From contig JAURQH010000043.1 of assembly GCA_030836185.1 (NCBI GenBank), positions 61,680-125,679 on the forward strand: DNA of 64,000 nucleotides, given 5' to 3'. Each line of letters opens with the position of its first letter. Position 1 is the first letter of the stretch. The position numbers were made by a program, and so were the translations under genes. The notes beneath the pieces were generated by a model that saw only the letters and a list, made by a program, of their open reading frames with translations, did no database searches and was not told where the DNA came from. The DNA comes from Planctomycetota bacterium. GTDB taxonomy: Bacteria; Planctomycetota; Planctomycetia; Planctomycetales; Planctomycetaceae. Below, in pieces: positions 25,595 to 34,134 of the stretch.

Positions 25595-27499
25595 ATGACA
25601 GAGGTCAATTTCGCGGAAGAACGCGAAGACTACGGGATCAATGAGTGGGGGGCCGGCTATTTTGCCCTGAATGCAGAAGGACATCTTTGTGTCCGTACTG
25701 AAGAAGACTCCCCCTCATCGGCAGACATCGCCAACATCGTTGAAGATTTGGTCGAAAATAAAAATCTTTGCACGCCGCTGCTTCTTCGATTTCCGCAGTT
25801 GCTCACCAGTCAGTTAACTCGATTGCATAATGCCTATAAGCAGGCTTGCAACGAGTTTGACTACGCAGGTCGTCATTATCCCGTCATTCCGATGAAGGTG
25901 AATCCTCGCCGTGAAGTCATCGAAACTTTTTTGCAGGAGGGTGCCAAATACCATTGTGGTGTTGAGTGTGGCTCGAAATCAGAGTTATATGCGGCGTTGT
26001 CATTAGAGCAATCTTCCGAGTCGTTGTTGATATGCAATGGCTTCAAGGACGCCGCGTTTGTCGATCTTGCCATGTTAGGAACTCGTATTGGGAAGCGAGT
26101 TGTCATCGTTATCGAAAAGTTAAACGAGCTGCGCATGGTGGTTCGCCAAGCTCAAGAGAGTGGTGTGAAGCCGTTGATTGGCTTGCGCGCGAAACTGTAT
26201 TCGCGTGGGATGGGAAAGTGGGTTTCTTCGGGAGGCGAGGCGTCAAAATTTGGTCTGACAACGTCTGAAATTCTCGATTGTTTGCGAGTTCTCAAAGAAG
26301 CCAACATGGAAGATTGTTTGACATTAATGCATTTTCATATCGGTTCTCAGATCTCCGATATCCGTAGTGTAAAAGGGGCTATTCAAGAAGCGGCACGCGT
26401 GTACTCTAAAATTCGTGCACTCGATTTTCCGGTGACCTACCTTGATATCGGTGGTGGGATGGGAGTCGATTATGACGGTAGCAATACCAATGTCGAATCA
26501 TCGGTCAATTATTCCATGCAAGAGTTTGCCAACGATGTGGTCTATGCGATTGGGCAAGTCTGCGAAAATGAGAAAATATCGGTTCCGAACATCATCACGG
26601 AATCGGGACGGGTGTTGACGGCCTGTCACGCCCTTTTTATTACCTCGATTTGGGATGAAATTGAAACCTTCGCCGATAATCATCCTGGTGTCGAAGTGGA
26701 TGATGACGATCCCGATGTGATCGGCGAAATGAAGCAAACGCTCGATGAAATTGATGCCAATAATTATCGCGAGTATTATCACGATGCCTTGAGTGATAAA
26801 GACAGTATGCACGTTCAATTTAATCTGGGACTCATCACTCTCGAAGATCGCGGTAAAGGTGAGGTGCTCTTTTGGGATATTAGTGCGAAAGCGGTTCAGT
26901 ACGCGGATGCTGCGGGAGACGAGTCGGAAGAGTTTGTGGAAGCCAAGCGTAAACTGGCTTCCAAGTATTTGTGCAACTTCTCATTGTTCAAGTCGGCGCC
27001 CGACCATTGGGCCATCGATCAACTATTTCCGATTATGCCCATTCATCGGCTGAATGAGACTCCGACTGAAATTGCCACAATGGTCGATGTGACGTGCGAC
27101 TCTGACGGAATCATCGACAACTTCATCGATCAATCTGAAAAACGAGAAGAGCTTCCGTTGCATGAACTTAATGGTGAACCCTATTACCTGGCAATATTTC
27201 TGGTTGGCGCTTATCAAGAAGTCATGGGTAGCTATCACAATCTGTTCGGGCAACCGAATGAAGCACAGATAGAGATCTCCCCTGATGGTGGATATCGAAT
27301 TGTAAAAACAAAAAAGGGAAGTAATGTCGGGGAGATGATGCAGTTCGCTGGTTACGATACTATTGTCGCGCTCGAGCATGTGCGCGATCTTGCTGATCAA
27401 CAGGTGGACGCGGGCAATTTATCTTCAGAGGATGCCGACAAGCTGGTTTCAATTTATGCCAAAGAAGTCGGGCAGTACACGTATCTCGAAAATCGTTAG
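25595..27499 (+). CDS. speA: Biosynthetic arginine decarboxylase SpeA
   Basis: A 634-residue fold-type III PLP enzyme that converts arginine to agmatine, the first step of one polyamine route. The Schiff-base Lys is in VIPMKVNPRREV near residue 101, the H-F-H-I-G-S-Q segment (MHFHIGSQISD) near 247, the diglycine loop YLDIGGGMGVDYDG near 288, and the acid-rich ESGRVLTACHALF segment near 347. The length and the helical insertion that follows it fit SpeA (about 630-660). No agmatinase or agmatine deiminase gene is visible in the window. The start ATG has AGGG about 13 bases upstream. Confidence 0.96.
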   Translation: MTEVNFAEEREDYGINEWGAGYFALNAEGHLCVRTEEDSPSSADIANIVEDLVENKNLCTPLLLRFPQLLTSQLTRLHNAYKQACNEFDYAGRHYPVIPMKVNPRREVIETFLQEGAKYHCGVECGSKSELYAALSLEQSSESLLICNGFKDAAFVDLAMLGTRIGKRVVIVIEKLNELRMVVRQAQESGVKPLIGLRAKLYSRGMGKWVSSGGEASKFGLTTSEILDCLRVLKEANMEDCLTLMHFHIGSQISDIRSVKGAIQEAARVYSKIRALDFPVTYLDIGGGMGVDYDGSNTNVESSVNYSMQEFANDVVYAIGQVCENEKISVPNIITESGRVLTACHALFITSIWDEIETFADNHPGVEVDDDDPDVIGEMKQTLDEIDANNYREYYHDALSDKDSMHVQFNLGLITLEDRGKGEVLFWDISAKAVQYADAAGDESEEFVEAKRKLASKYLCNFSLFKSAPDHWAIDQLFPIMPIHRLNETPTEIATMVDVTCDSDGIIDNFIDQSEKREELPLHELNGEPYYLAIFLVGAYQEVMGSYHNLFGQPNEAQIEISPDGGYRIVKTKKGSNVGEMMQFAGYDTIVALEHVRDLADQQVDAGNLSSEDADKLVSIYAKEVGQYTYLENR

Positions 27500-27570
27500 T
27501 TGCCGGTTTGCTGGATGGATTGTTTTTTTAGACGAGTAAGAAGGAGTCCATCGCTGGCGCGTGTTTGAAA

Positions 27571-28356
27571 TTATTCCGGGCGTGCTTGGTTCGATTTGAA
27601 ATGATGGCAGAGAACAAGCGTCTCTCCTTCAATTTTGTAGATACACTGTTTGATTTGCAGTTCATTGTCGGCCGTCATCAACAAATTGAGTTGTGCCGGT
27701 TTGACATTCGGATCAATCTCTAACGAGTACGTGACTGGCTTTTCTCCTCCAAACGATGTTGCTTTGTCACCATGAATGACAATCTTGCCAGACACTTTTC
27801 CCGGAAATACTCGACCATCCCATTCCATCGACACGATTTCCCACGTGCCTTGAAGTTGATCAGAGGCCAGACGCAAGCGTTCTGATTGTGCCGGTGTTGG
27901 CGCGGTGTTTTTTGTGAATGGTGGTGTTTCGATGTAACGCTTGAAAATCCACATGAAATGTGGTTCGCCGACATGTGCCGAGAACCCTTGCGGTCGTTCG
28001 CTTCCCGGAACGGCGAAGCAGACTCGTAATTGATTGCCGACAATGTTGTAGATCCCCGGGCTGACTTGAAGTCCGTTGTCTGTTTTTAAGGCAGTATTGA
28101 TTTGAGGGGGAGTGGTTGAGGGGTCGGCATGAAGTTGATAGTTTTGCGCAAGGGTGCCAACTTTGAGAATGAGTTCGTCTTTAGTGATCGTACACCCGGA
28201 ATTCTCATGTGTCATCTTCACGATCTGGTCCTGTTGATGGACTTCAACCAAGACCCATTTGCCTTGTAAGCTACGAGGGACGGCACCGTCACAGCAAGGA
28301 TGGACCATCGAAATTGCGAGAATAAAAAACAGACTCATTCGCAGAGTTCCGCGCAT
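27571..28356 (-). CDS. Secreted protein with two TIGR03067 domains
   Basis: A 261-residue protein counted from the ATG at 28356, which has GAGGAG upstream. A signal peptide (LFFILAISMVHPCCDGA) is followed by two copies of the TIGR03067 domain, each opening with LQG.W and carrying K.....Y.LDP...P..I and a GIY.I-type strand. The second copy (LQGTWEIVSMEWDG onward, near residue 155) is closest to the model. Such domains are common in planctomycetes and have no known activity; a lipocalin-like fold is suspected. The gene converges on speA. Confidence 0.88.
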   Translation of the reverse strand: MRGTLRMSLFFILAISMVHPCCDGAVPRSLQGKWVLVEVHQQDQIVKMTHENSGCTITKDELILKVGTLAQNYQLHADPSTTPPQINTALKTDNGLQVSPGIYNIVGNQLRVCFAVPGSERPQGFSAHVGEPHFMWIFKRYIETPPFTKNTAPTPAQSERLRLASDQLQGTWEIVSMEWDGRVFPGKVSGKIVIHGDKATSFGGEKPVTYSLEIDPNVKPAQLNLLMTADNELQIKQCIYKIEGETLVLCHHFKSNQARPE

Positions 28357-28476
28357 CACATTTCTCCTCAAACAAGTAAAGACTCTGCCGAAAGGGGTAG
28401 CAGATATTGGGAAATGGCTCAAGATTTATCGAATTTGCGTGTTGCGAATAGGTCATCTGCGATGGAGAAGCCTATA

Positions 28477-28818
28477 ATGCGTGTTCCACGAATTTCTGAG
28501 AACGGCCTTCCCATGAGTGTCAAAGTCATCTCTGTTTCTCCCACCAATGTGCCTTCTAGGACCATGTCGGATCGTTTTCGGCACGAAATCGCCTATTTTG
28601 GTTCGAGAAATGGCGACAATATCCCCGTCGATTTGGCCCTCTCTGAGTACTGGATTGACTTGGTAGAAGCGGAGGATATGTACGATTCGGGGGTCGTCAA
28701 ACTGGTCTCGCCACTCGACAGTTCCAGCACGGCAGAACTTGAGCTTTCAGAAGAACTCGAACGCTGGTTGGAATGGGTGATCGAGCACAAAGTGCAGCAT
28801 GTGCGTCTCGAATCGTGA
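28477..28818 (+). CDS. Hypothetical protein, 113 residues
   Basis: I set the start at the ATG at 28477 because GGAGAAG lies nine bases ahead; ATG at 28513 is a second choice. The product has no signal peptide or membrane helix. Its middle holds DLALSEYWIDLVEAEDMYDSGVVKL and the end is helical and acidic (LELSEELERWLEWVIEHK). No family was recognised. It is divergent from the TIGR03067 gene (120 bp) and converges on the TIM-barrel gene with a nine-base gap. Confidence 0.68.
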   Translation: MRVPRISENGLPMSVKVISVSPTNVPSRTMSDRFRHEIAYFGSRNGDNIPVDLALSEYWIDLVEAEDMYDSGVVKLVSPLDSSSTAELELSEELERWLEWVIEHKVQHVRLES

Positions 28819-28827
28819 GAACAGCGA

Positions 28828-29793
28828 TTACCCGACCGCCGAGATCACTGCTTTGTCGATCTTTGAGATCCCCGTTTGAATCACGATTGCAGGATCCTGT
28901 TTGTAATAATCGGGGTTGAACAGTTCCAGAGAGAGCATTCCCGTGTAGCCGGTCTCTATTAATGTACTCAAGATTTCATCCAGCGGTGCAACTCCATCAC
29001 CTGGATAGACACGATCCTTGTCGCCCATTTTTTCGCGTTCTGGCTCTGCCGGATAGTCATTGATATGCATCACGTGCATTGCTTTGCCGTTGATGATGTT
29101 AAGCCCGTTAAAATCGCTACCACCTCGAAAGATGTGATAAACATCGAGTAACAAACAGGCATCAGGATGACCACTTTCAGTGGCAACAAATACCGCTTCC
29201 CCAATTCTCGACAGATTGGTAGCGGAGCCCCAGATTTCTAATTGAGGTAGGATGCCAGATTCGCGTCCGACATCGAGTAAGGCATGGTAGCGTTTGGCGA
29301 CATCCATCAAATCGAGCTTGTCGCCTCGATGTGCGCCTGCGGGAGGAGCGGCAATTCGTTTGGCACCAATCTCGGCTAACATTCCCATCTCGCGTTTGGA
29401 TTGTTCGAGCGCTTCTGTTCGTTTCTGATCATCATCGACAATCCAATTGGCGAAACCAATGGCACTTTCGACGCCGAGACCGAGATCTTTAAGTCGTTTT
29501 CGCAAATCACGTAACGAGCCACCATCTTGGACGTATTGATCGAGTTCACGAATCCAAGGTTCGATTCCATCGTAACCAGCTTTCGCCACCATCTCGATTT
29601 CCGTAACCAAATCGAGTTTCTGACCGCGTATGCAACTGGTATTGAAACAGTATCCGAACGGACGTTTTCCCGCCGGTGTGACTTGTGTAGATTCTGCAGC
29701 AAACAGGTTTGCAGAGAACGATCCTGCCGCCAGAGCCCCAACGGCAGCGGCAGAGTGAGTCATCAATTCGCGACGAGAGAGCGGAGTGGTCAT
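28828..29793 (-). CDS. Tat-signalled sugar isomerase/epimerase-like TIM barrel
   Basis: A 321-residue xylose-isomerase-like TIM barrel. The N-terminus (SRRELMTHSAAAVGALAAGSF) is a twin-arginine leader, so the enzyme is probably exported folded with metal. Metal-ligand marks are AGYDGIEPWIREL near residue 75, PQLEIWG near 182, CLLLDVYHIFRGG near 218, MHVMHINDYPAEP near 248 and SLELFNPDYY near 298. The reaction is not known. A minus-strand neighbour 72 bp upstream in transcription order also has an RR-type leader. Exported members of this family are common in planctomycetes. Confidence 0.9.
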   Translation of the reverse strand: MTTPLSRRELMTHSAAAVGALAAGSFSANLFAAESTQVTPAGKRPFGYCFNTSCIRGQKLDLVTEIEMVAKAGYDGIEPWIRELDQYVQDGGSLRDLRKRLKDLGLGVESAIGFANWIVDDDQKRTEALEQSKREMGMLAEIGAKRIAAPPAGAHRGDKLDLMDVAKRYHALLDVGRESGILPQLEIWGSATNLSRIGEAVFVATESGHPDACLLLDVYHIFRGGSDFNGLNIINGKAMHVMHINDYPAEPEREKMGDKDRVYPGDGVAPLDEILSTLIETGYTGMLSLELFNPDYYKQDPAIVIQTGISKIDKAVISAVG

Positions 29794-29865
29794 GCAATTA
29801 CATCCCGGAGGTGATACGACAGGTTGTCAGATTATAACGTGTCTAGTCTAACGGTATCGACGTTG

Positions 29866-31068
29866 TTAGTCAGCCTTATTCGGGCTTGGGAGATCTTCTT
29901 TAAGGCCGGGAACGGAAAAAGGTTCGCGCAGATTGTCTTTTACGGTGATGTTGGATTGAGCGAGAAACTCTTGTGCCTGAGGAGAGCATTGTCCCATCAC
30001 GTGAAGTTCAACAGATTGATTGGGGGTGTTTTGTTTAATGACTTTTGCCATGCGTCCGACATCAGCCGTCGGGGAAAGATAATCGACAGAGGCGATGACA
30101 ATCTGTGGCCCTTGTTTACGTTTGCAGCTCGTCAGGCCGACAAAACGAATTTCGGTGAGTGCGTCTCGACGATGTAATGTGACAAGATGAGCGGCTTCTT
30201 CCAGAACGGCCAGCGATTGTGTTTCATTCGTGGCGGCTGCCGCGTTTTCAATCAAGGAGAATCTTACCGGAACGCCGTCCAACATTTTTAGATACTCAAT
30301 GAAATACAGTTTTTCGGTGGTTGTGAAGGAGAGGTTGGAAAGAAACTGTTCGCGGATGCCTTTGGCGACTCCCGATTTATGAAGTTGTTTGTTGAGAGAT
30401 TCATTAATCTCAGAGGGCAGATAAGCAGTCACATTCTTTTTGATATCGGTGTTGAGGGCCAACAACCCGAGACCCGGCACGGCAACCGACATTCCAATGC
30501 GTGCGGCAATTTTGCCAACGCGACTCCGTGTCGAAATTTCATCCAGCATACGAGAGAGCAGGGGATTTGAGGTTTCGGGATCGCAACCCAGTTTTGCGGC
30601 GAGTTCTCTTCGTGTGGAACCACCTGCTCGACGATCGGCTTCATTGAATCGTTGTTCAACCAGTTTTTTGAGTCCTTGAGGTGTGCGGATAATCGTGCCA
30701 ATGGGGTCGCGGAGAATCATCAACGCACCTTCGGGGGTCTTCTCTAGGCTATCGAACGCTCCTTGAATAGATTGAGGTTGCCAGCGCTCGTCCATGGCCA
30801 ATTTCAAACACTCCATCTCGTAGAGACGGACTCGAAGTTGGTTGAGCCCGTTCGCAGGCAGGACGCCCCAGGTTGTGATGATTTGGAATTGATAATGGTG
30901 GGCCGTCAGAGAAAGACGTGGGGCCAGCTCGTAGTTCGGTCCCTTTAGAAGTTTATCAGGGATCACCGAAGACGTGTTCACGATTTGAGGCGTGATTTGT
31001 TGCGCGCGTGAGTTCTTCCCTGCCGAAAGCAGAAGAGTCCCCATCAGAAATGTGCGTCGATTCAGCAT
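29866..31068 (-). CDS. Exported protein of unrecognised family
   Basis: A 400-residue protein counted from the ATG at 31068, which has AGGAGG seven bases ahead. The leader NRRTFLMGTLLLSAG looks like a Tat-type signal. The mature part begins with NYELAPRLSLTAHHYQFQI, then RLYEMECLKLA, LMILRDPIGTI, a STRRELAAKLGCDPETSNPLL segment and a hydrophobic hairpin (GLLALN). Similar proteins of unknown function occur in other bacteria, as I recall from the LGCDPET motif, but I cannot name the family. It sits between the J-like gene and the exported TIM barrel on one strand. Confidence 0.8.
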   Translation of the reverse strand: MLNRRTFLMGTLLLSAGKNSRAQQITPQIVNTSSVIPDKLLKGPNYELAPRLSLTAHHYQFQIITTWGVLPANGLNQLRVRLYEMECLKLAMDERWQPQSIQGAFDSLEKTPEGALMILRDPIGTIIRTPQGLKKLVEQRFNEADRRAGGSTRRELAAKLGCDPETSNPLLSRMLDEISTRSRVGKIAARIGMSVAVPGLGLLALNTDIKKNVTAYLPSEINESLNKQLHKSGVAKGIREQFLSNLSFTTTEKLYFIEYLKMLDGVPVRFSLIENAAAATNETQSLAVLEEAAHLVTLHRRDALTEIRFVGLTSCKRKQGPQIVIASVDYLSPTADVGRMAKVIKQNTPNQSVELHVMGQCSPQAQEFLAQSNITVKDNLREPFSVPGLKEDLPSPNKAD

Positions 31069-31184
31069 ACGATTCCTCCTTGATCGTGAGAGAGAATCGT
31101 AGGTGTTTGTACCAACTGGAATCAAGGGGGATTTACGGAAGGGCTTACGCTGGCTTCGATTGCGAATAGAGGCCCGAAAACCGC

Positions 31185-32201
31185 TTATTTCTTCCAGTAG
31201 ACCAGTGTGACCCAAGCAGTGACCGGTCCACCTACTAACAGCATGAACAGATAAGTCAGTGCGGAACCGGTCTTAAGAAGATCCACAATAAAATTTCCAA
31301 GAAAGAAAGAACCGATCAGCGACCAGCAGATGAACATGGCGCCCATCATCTTTTTCTGTGAGGCATCTTCGGCAGTCACAGGAGCCGGTTTCCCTTTTCC
31401 CTTCTCCTTCTTCTCTTTGGGCGATTTGCGAGTGACGCCTTTGGCTTCAGTCTTGGTACTCGCTTCAACGGCTTCTTCACGCATGCCGGGAGCATAATAT
31501 TTGGCGATGGCCTGATTGACACTACGTGGTGTTGCCAAGGCGTATTTGCAAGGAATGCTGAAACGCAGACGTAATTCATCGACCAAATCGGGAGTCGGTT
31601 CATCGGCACTGGCAATGAGCAGCATGTCGTCATCGATAAATAACGGGATGAATGTATTCAACTTGACCAAGTTGCGAGGAACCTGATCGAGAACAGAATC
31701 GTCGGGTAGCGTTTCATTCAAATCAATGTAAGAGATGCCAAGCTCGTTTGCATATAATTGTGTGGCTGTTTCGATATCTGTCAGCTTCATTTGAACAACG
31801 GCATCGCGAAGTTCGAGCCCTCGGGCATCGGCATAAGACTCGGCTTCTTTGAGCTGATCGACACTGATAATTCCATCATCAATCATCGCTTGTCCCATCG
31901 ACTTGCGATCTCCTTCTGCCGCTTCCTCAAATTCGCGCCCCAGGGACTTGTCATATTCTCGTTTGCGGATGGGATCGGTCAGGCACAACATGGCGCGTGC
32001 TATCTCGTTCATTAAATCTTGCGATTCTTTACTGTATTGCCCGGTCGCATATTTACGAACATGGCCATTCAGCTTGCGATAGTTGCCTTGAATCCGTTCT
32101 TCGTCATCCTCAAATTGCACCAGACGCAGTAACGCATAATAATCGGGAGGGCATTGCTCTTCGGGGATTCCCAACCATTCTTTATAGACATTAATCGACA
32201 C
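31185..32201 (-). CDS. J-like domain plus MshEN domain membrane protein
   Basis: A 338-residue protein starting at GTG 32201, behind AAGGAG at a six-base spacing. Residues about 17-85 look like a J-domain helical core (PDYYALLRLV ... ARAMLCLTDPIRKREYD) but the HPD tripeptide needed to stimulate Hsp70 is absent, replaced by KLNGHVRKY. Residues about 102-240 are an MshEN/GspE_N domain (MGQAMIDDGIISVDQLKEA, LGISYIDLN, IPLFIDDDMLLIASADE), the module that binds cyclic di-GMP or links secretion ATPases. A KEKKEKGKGK linker and two membrane helices end the protein. The upstream gene, 71 bp away, encodes an Hsp70, so the two are likely co-transcribed. Confidence 0.82.
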   Translation of the reverse strand: MSINVYKEWLGIPEEQCPPDYYALLRLVQFEDDEERIQGNYRKLNGHVRKYATGQYSKESQDLMNEIARAMLCLTDPIRKREYDKSLGREFEEAAEGDRKSMGQAMIDDGIISVDQLKEAESYADARGLELRDAVVQMKLTDIETATQLYANELGISYIDLNETLPDDSVLDQVPRNLVKLNTFIPLFIDDDMLLIASADEPTPDLVDELRLRFSIPCKYALATPRSVNQAIAKYYAPGMREEAVEASTKTEAKGVTRKSPKEKKEKGKGKPAPVTAEDASQKKMMGAMFICWSLIGSFFLGNFIVDLLKTGSALTYLFMLLVGGPVTAWVTLVYWKK

Positions 32202-32272
32202 GGCGGCTCCTTACCTGATCGAAAACTTGACGCGATCGCTCGATCATCGAGCGTCTGCGAATCATCAATGAT

Positions 32273-33850
32273 TTACTCGACGCTGTAACTGGTTGCCAGA
32301 GTTTCGAAGACATCGACACCAGATGCGTCCAATCCAGAACTGCGAACGATTTCGGTGGAAGCAACGGCACCGCTGGTCAATTCTTTGGCCGTGGCGTTGA
32401 TACGACCGCTGGCATCGTAACTGTAAGTGATCTCGACGGGGGAACCCGCAGGGAGATTGGGAGGTAGATTAACGACCCGAAAATCACCGATTTCGGAACA
32501 GGCGGCAGGATCCTTGGCTTCTCCTTCCAAAATCACAACATGGACATTGGTCTGGTTCGGGACATTCGTCACGAATTTTTGTTTGACATCAAATGGAATG
32601 GAGGTGTTCCGAGGGATCATGATGTGATTGATTTTACGCGACTTGTCTGCCGGATCACTGACCTTCACGCCGAGAGAGTGCGAGTTGACGTCGGAGGTCG
32701 TGATTTGTTTCAAGCGTTGCACCAACGCATTGCCCATACCGCTTTTCTCGCCCGAAGCTCGGGCTTCAAGAATGGCTGCGTGTAGTGCGGCTCCTTGAGC
32801 GACTGCTTCTTCCGGGTTCAAACCGCGAGAAGCTTCTGTGCCAGTGACATCCTCTAGCATCTGTTCGACGACCGGCATGTAGGTGGAACCACCGACCAGC
32901 AGTACGTCATCAAATCCCCCTTTAGCGATTCCCGCTTGCACCATCACCAACTCGGTCGTGTCTTTCGTGCGTTGCAACATATCCGAAGTCATTCGTTCGA
33001 ATTTGGTTCGTGTCAACGAAATGGTAAGCGTTTGGCCTTTGAAATAAACTGAAATAGGGATTTGTGACTTCTTCGAGAGTGCCCGTTTTGCCGATTCGCA
33101 TTCCTGTGTGAATTGCAGCATCGCTTCAGGGCTGCCTGAAGGATCTTCACCATACTTTTGCTTGAACTGTTCACACAAATGTTCGACAAGACGTTGAGAC
33201 CAGTCGAGACCTCCCAGCATGACATCGCCATCGGTCGCCAGAACTTTGAAACTTGTGCTGGTATATTTGACCGCGGTGACGTCGAAGGTTCCGCCTCCTA
33301 AGTCATAGACCAGCAATGTTCGTTCACCGAAATCTTTATCAACGCGACCAAATTCCCCCTTCTTCCAAGCATAGGCGAGTGTCGCGGCGGTTGGTTCGTT
33401 AATGATGTCGATCACATTCAGGCCGGCAATTTTTCCGGCATCTTGTGTTGCTTTGCGTCGAACGTCATTGAAGTAATAGGGAACGGTCACGACGGCATTA
33501 GCGATGGGGCCAATTCGTTTTTCCGCATCCTGTTTCATCTTTTTGAGAATCATTGCGGAGATGAATTCTGGCGTCAGTTTCTTTCCCTGATAGACAACGT
33601 AGTAGTCCTTGTTACCCATCTCTCGTTTTACCGCTTCAACGATATGCTCGGGTTCTTCGATAGAGATTCGTTCGAATGAAGGACCGACCAGAACTTTTCC
33701 GTCTTCCGCGAGCAATACGACAGAAGGAGTAATTGTGCGATCATCAGCATTGGCGATGATCTCTGGCTCACCCTCGTCATTGAGGTAGGCAATGGCGGAG
33801 TATGTCGTTCCCAAGTCGATGCCGACTGTTCGGCCTTCCAAAAATTCCAT
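32273..33850 (-). CDS. Hsp70-family protein lacking the C-terminal lid
   Basis: A 525-residue Hsp70. The ATPase domain is complete: GIDLGTTYSAIAYL near residue 11, YDLGGGTFDVTAV near 186 and LLVGGSTYMPVV near 320. The beta substrate-binding domain is present up to GSPVEITYSYDASGRINATAKE, but the alpha-helical lid that fills the last 110 or so residues of DnaK is missing. It is therefore unlikely to be the housekeeping DnaK, which is about 640 residues and normally lies near grpE or dnaJ. The J-like/MshEN membrane protein follows on the same strand. Confidence 0.9.
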   Translation of the reverse strand: MEFLEGRTVGIDLGTTYSAIAYLNDEGEPEIIANADDRTITPSVVLLAEDGKVLVGPSFERISIEEPEHIVEAVKREMGNKDYYVVYQGKKLTPEFISAMILKKMKQDAEKRIGPIANAVVTVPYYFNDVRRKATQDAGKIAGLNVIDIINEPTAATLAYAWKKGEFGRVDKDFGERTLLVYDLGGGTFDVTAVKYTSTSFKVLATDGDVMLGGLDWSQRLVEHLCEQFKQKYGEDPSGSPEAMLQFTQECESAKRALSKKSQIPISVYFKGQTLTISLTRTKFERMTSDMLQRTKDTTELVMVQAGIAKGGFDDVLLVGGSTYMPVVEQMLEDVTGTEASRGLNPEEAVAQGAALHAAILEARASGEKSGMGNALVQRLKQITTSDVNSHSLGVKVSDPADKSRKINHIMIPRNTSIPFDVKQKFVTNVPNQTNVHVVILEGEAKDPAACSEIGDFRVVNLPPNLPAGSPVEITYSYDASGRINATAKELTSGAVASTEIVRSSGLDASGVDVFETLATSYSVE

Positions 33851-34134
33851 GTTTATCCTATCAGCTTTCGTGAATACTTAAGTTGTCGATCATGGGTTGT
33901 GTGTTTGATTCAAGAACTTCATCAACACTTTGTATTCCTTCTCAGGCTTCGCAGACAGAATCGGTTTTGCCCGATGAGTCGATGATGAATGTCGAATGAC
34001 AGTACAGATCGTCGTTCATCGGGCCATTCGCTCGGCCCTTTAAAGGATGTCCTATTCTGACAACCCCATTCATGGGAATCAAGTACCGATACAACGGATC
34101 AACAGACCCGAACGAAGAGAATTCTGAACAATCG

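Noticed and set aside
32273..33850. Housekeeping dnaK
   Set aside because: The C-terminal lid is missing, the length is about 110 residues short, and grpE/dnaJ are not adjacent.
34019..34040. GGGCC/GGCCC hairpin as terminator of the esterase gene
   Set aside because: The stem is short and no T run follows on the minus strand, so the call would be weak.
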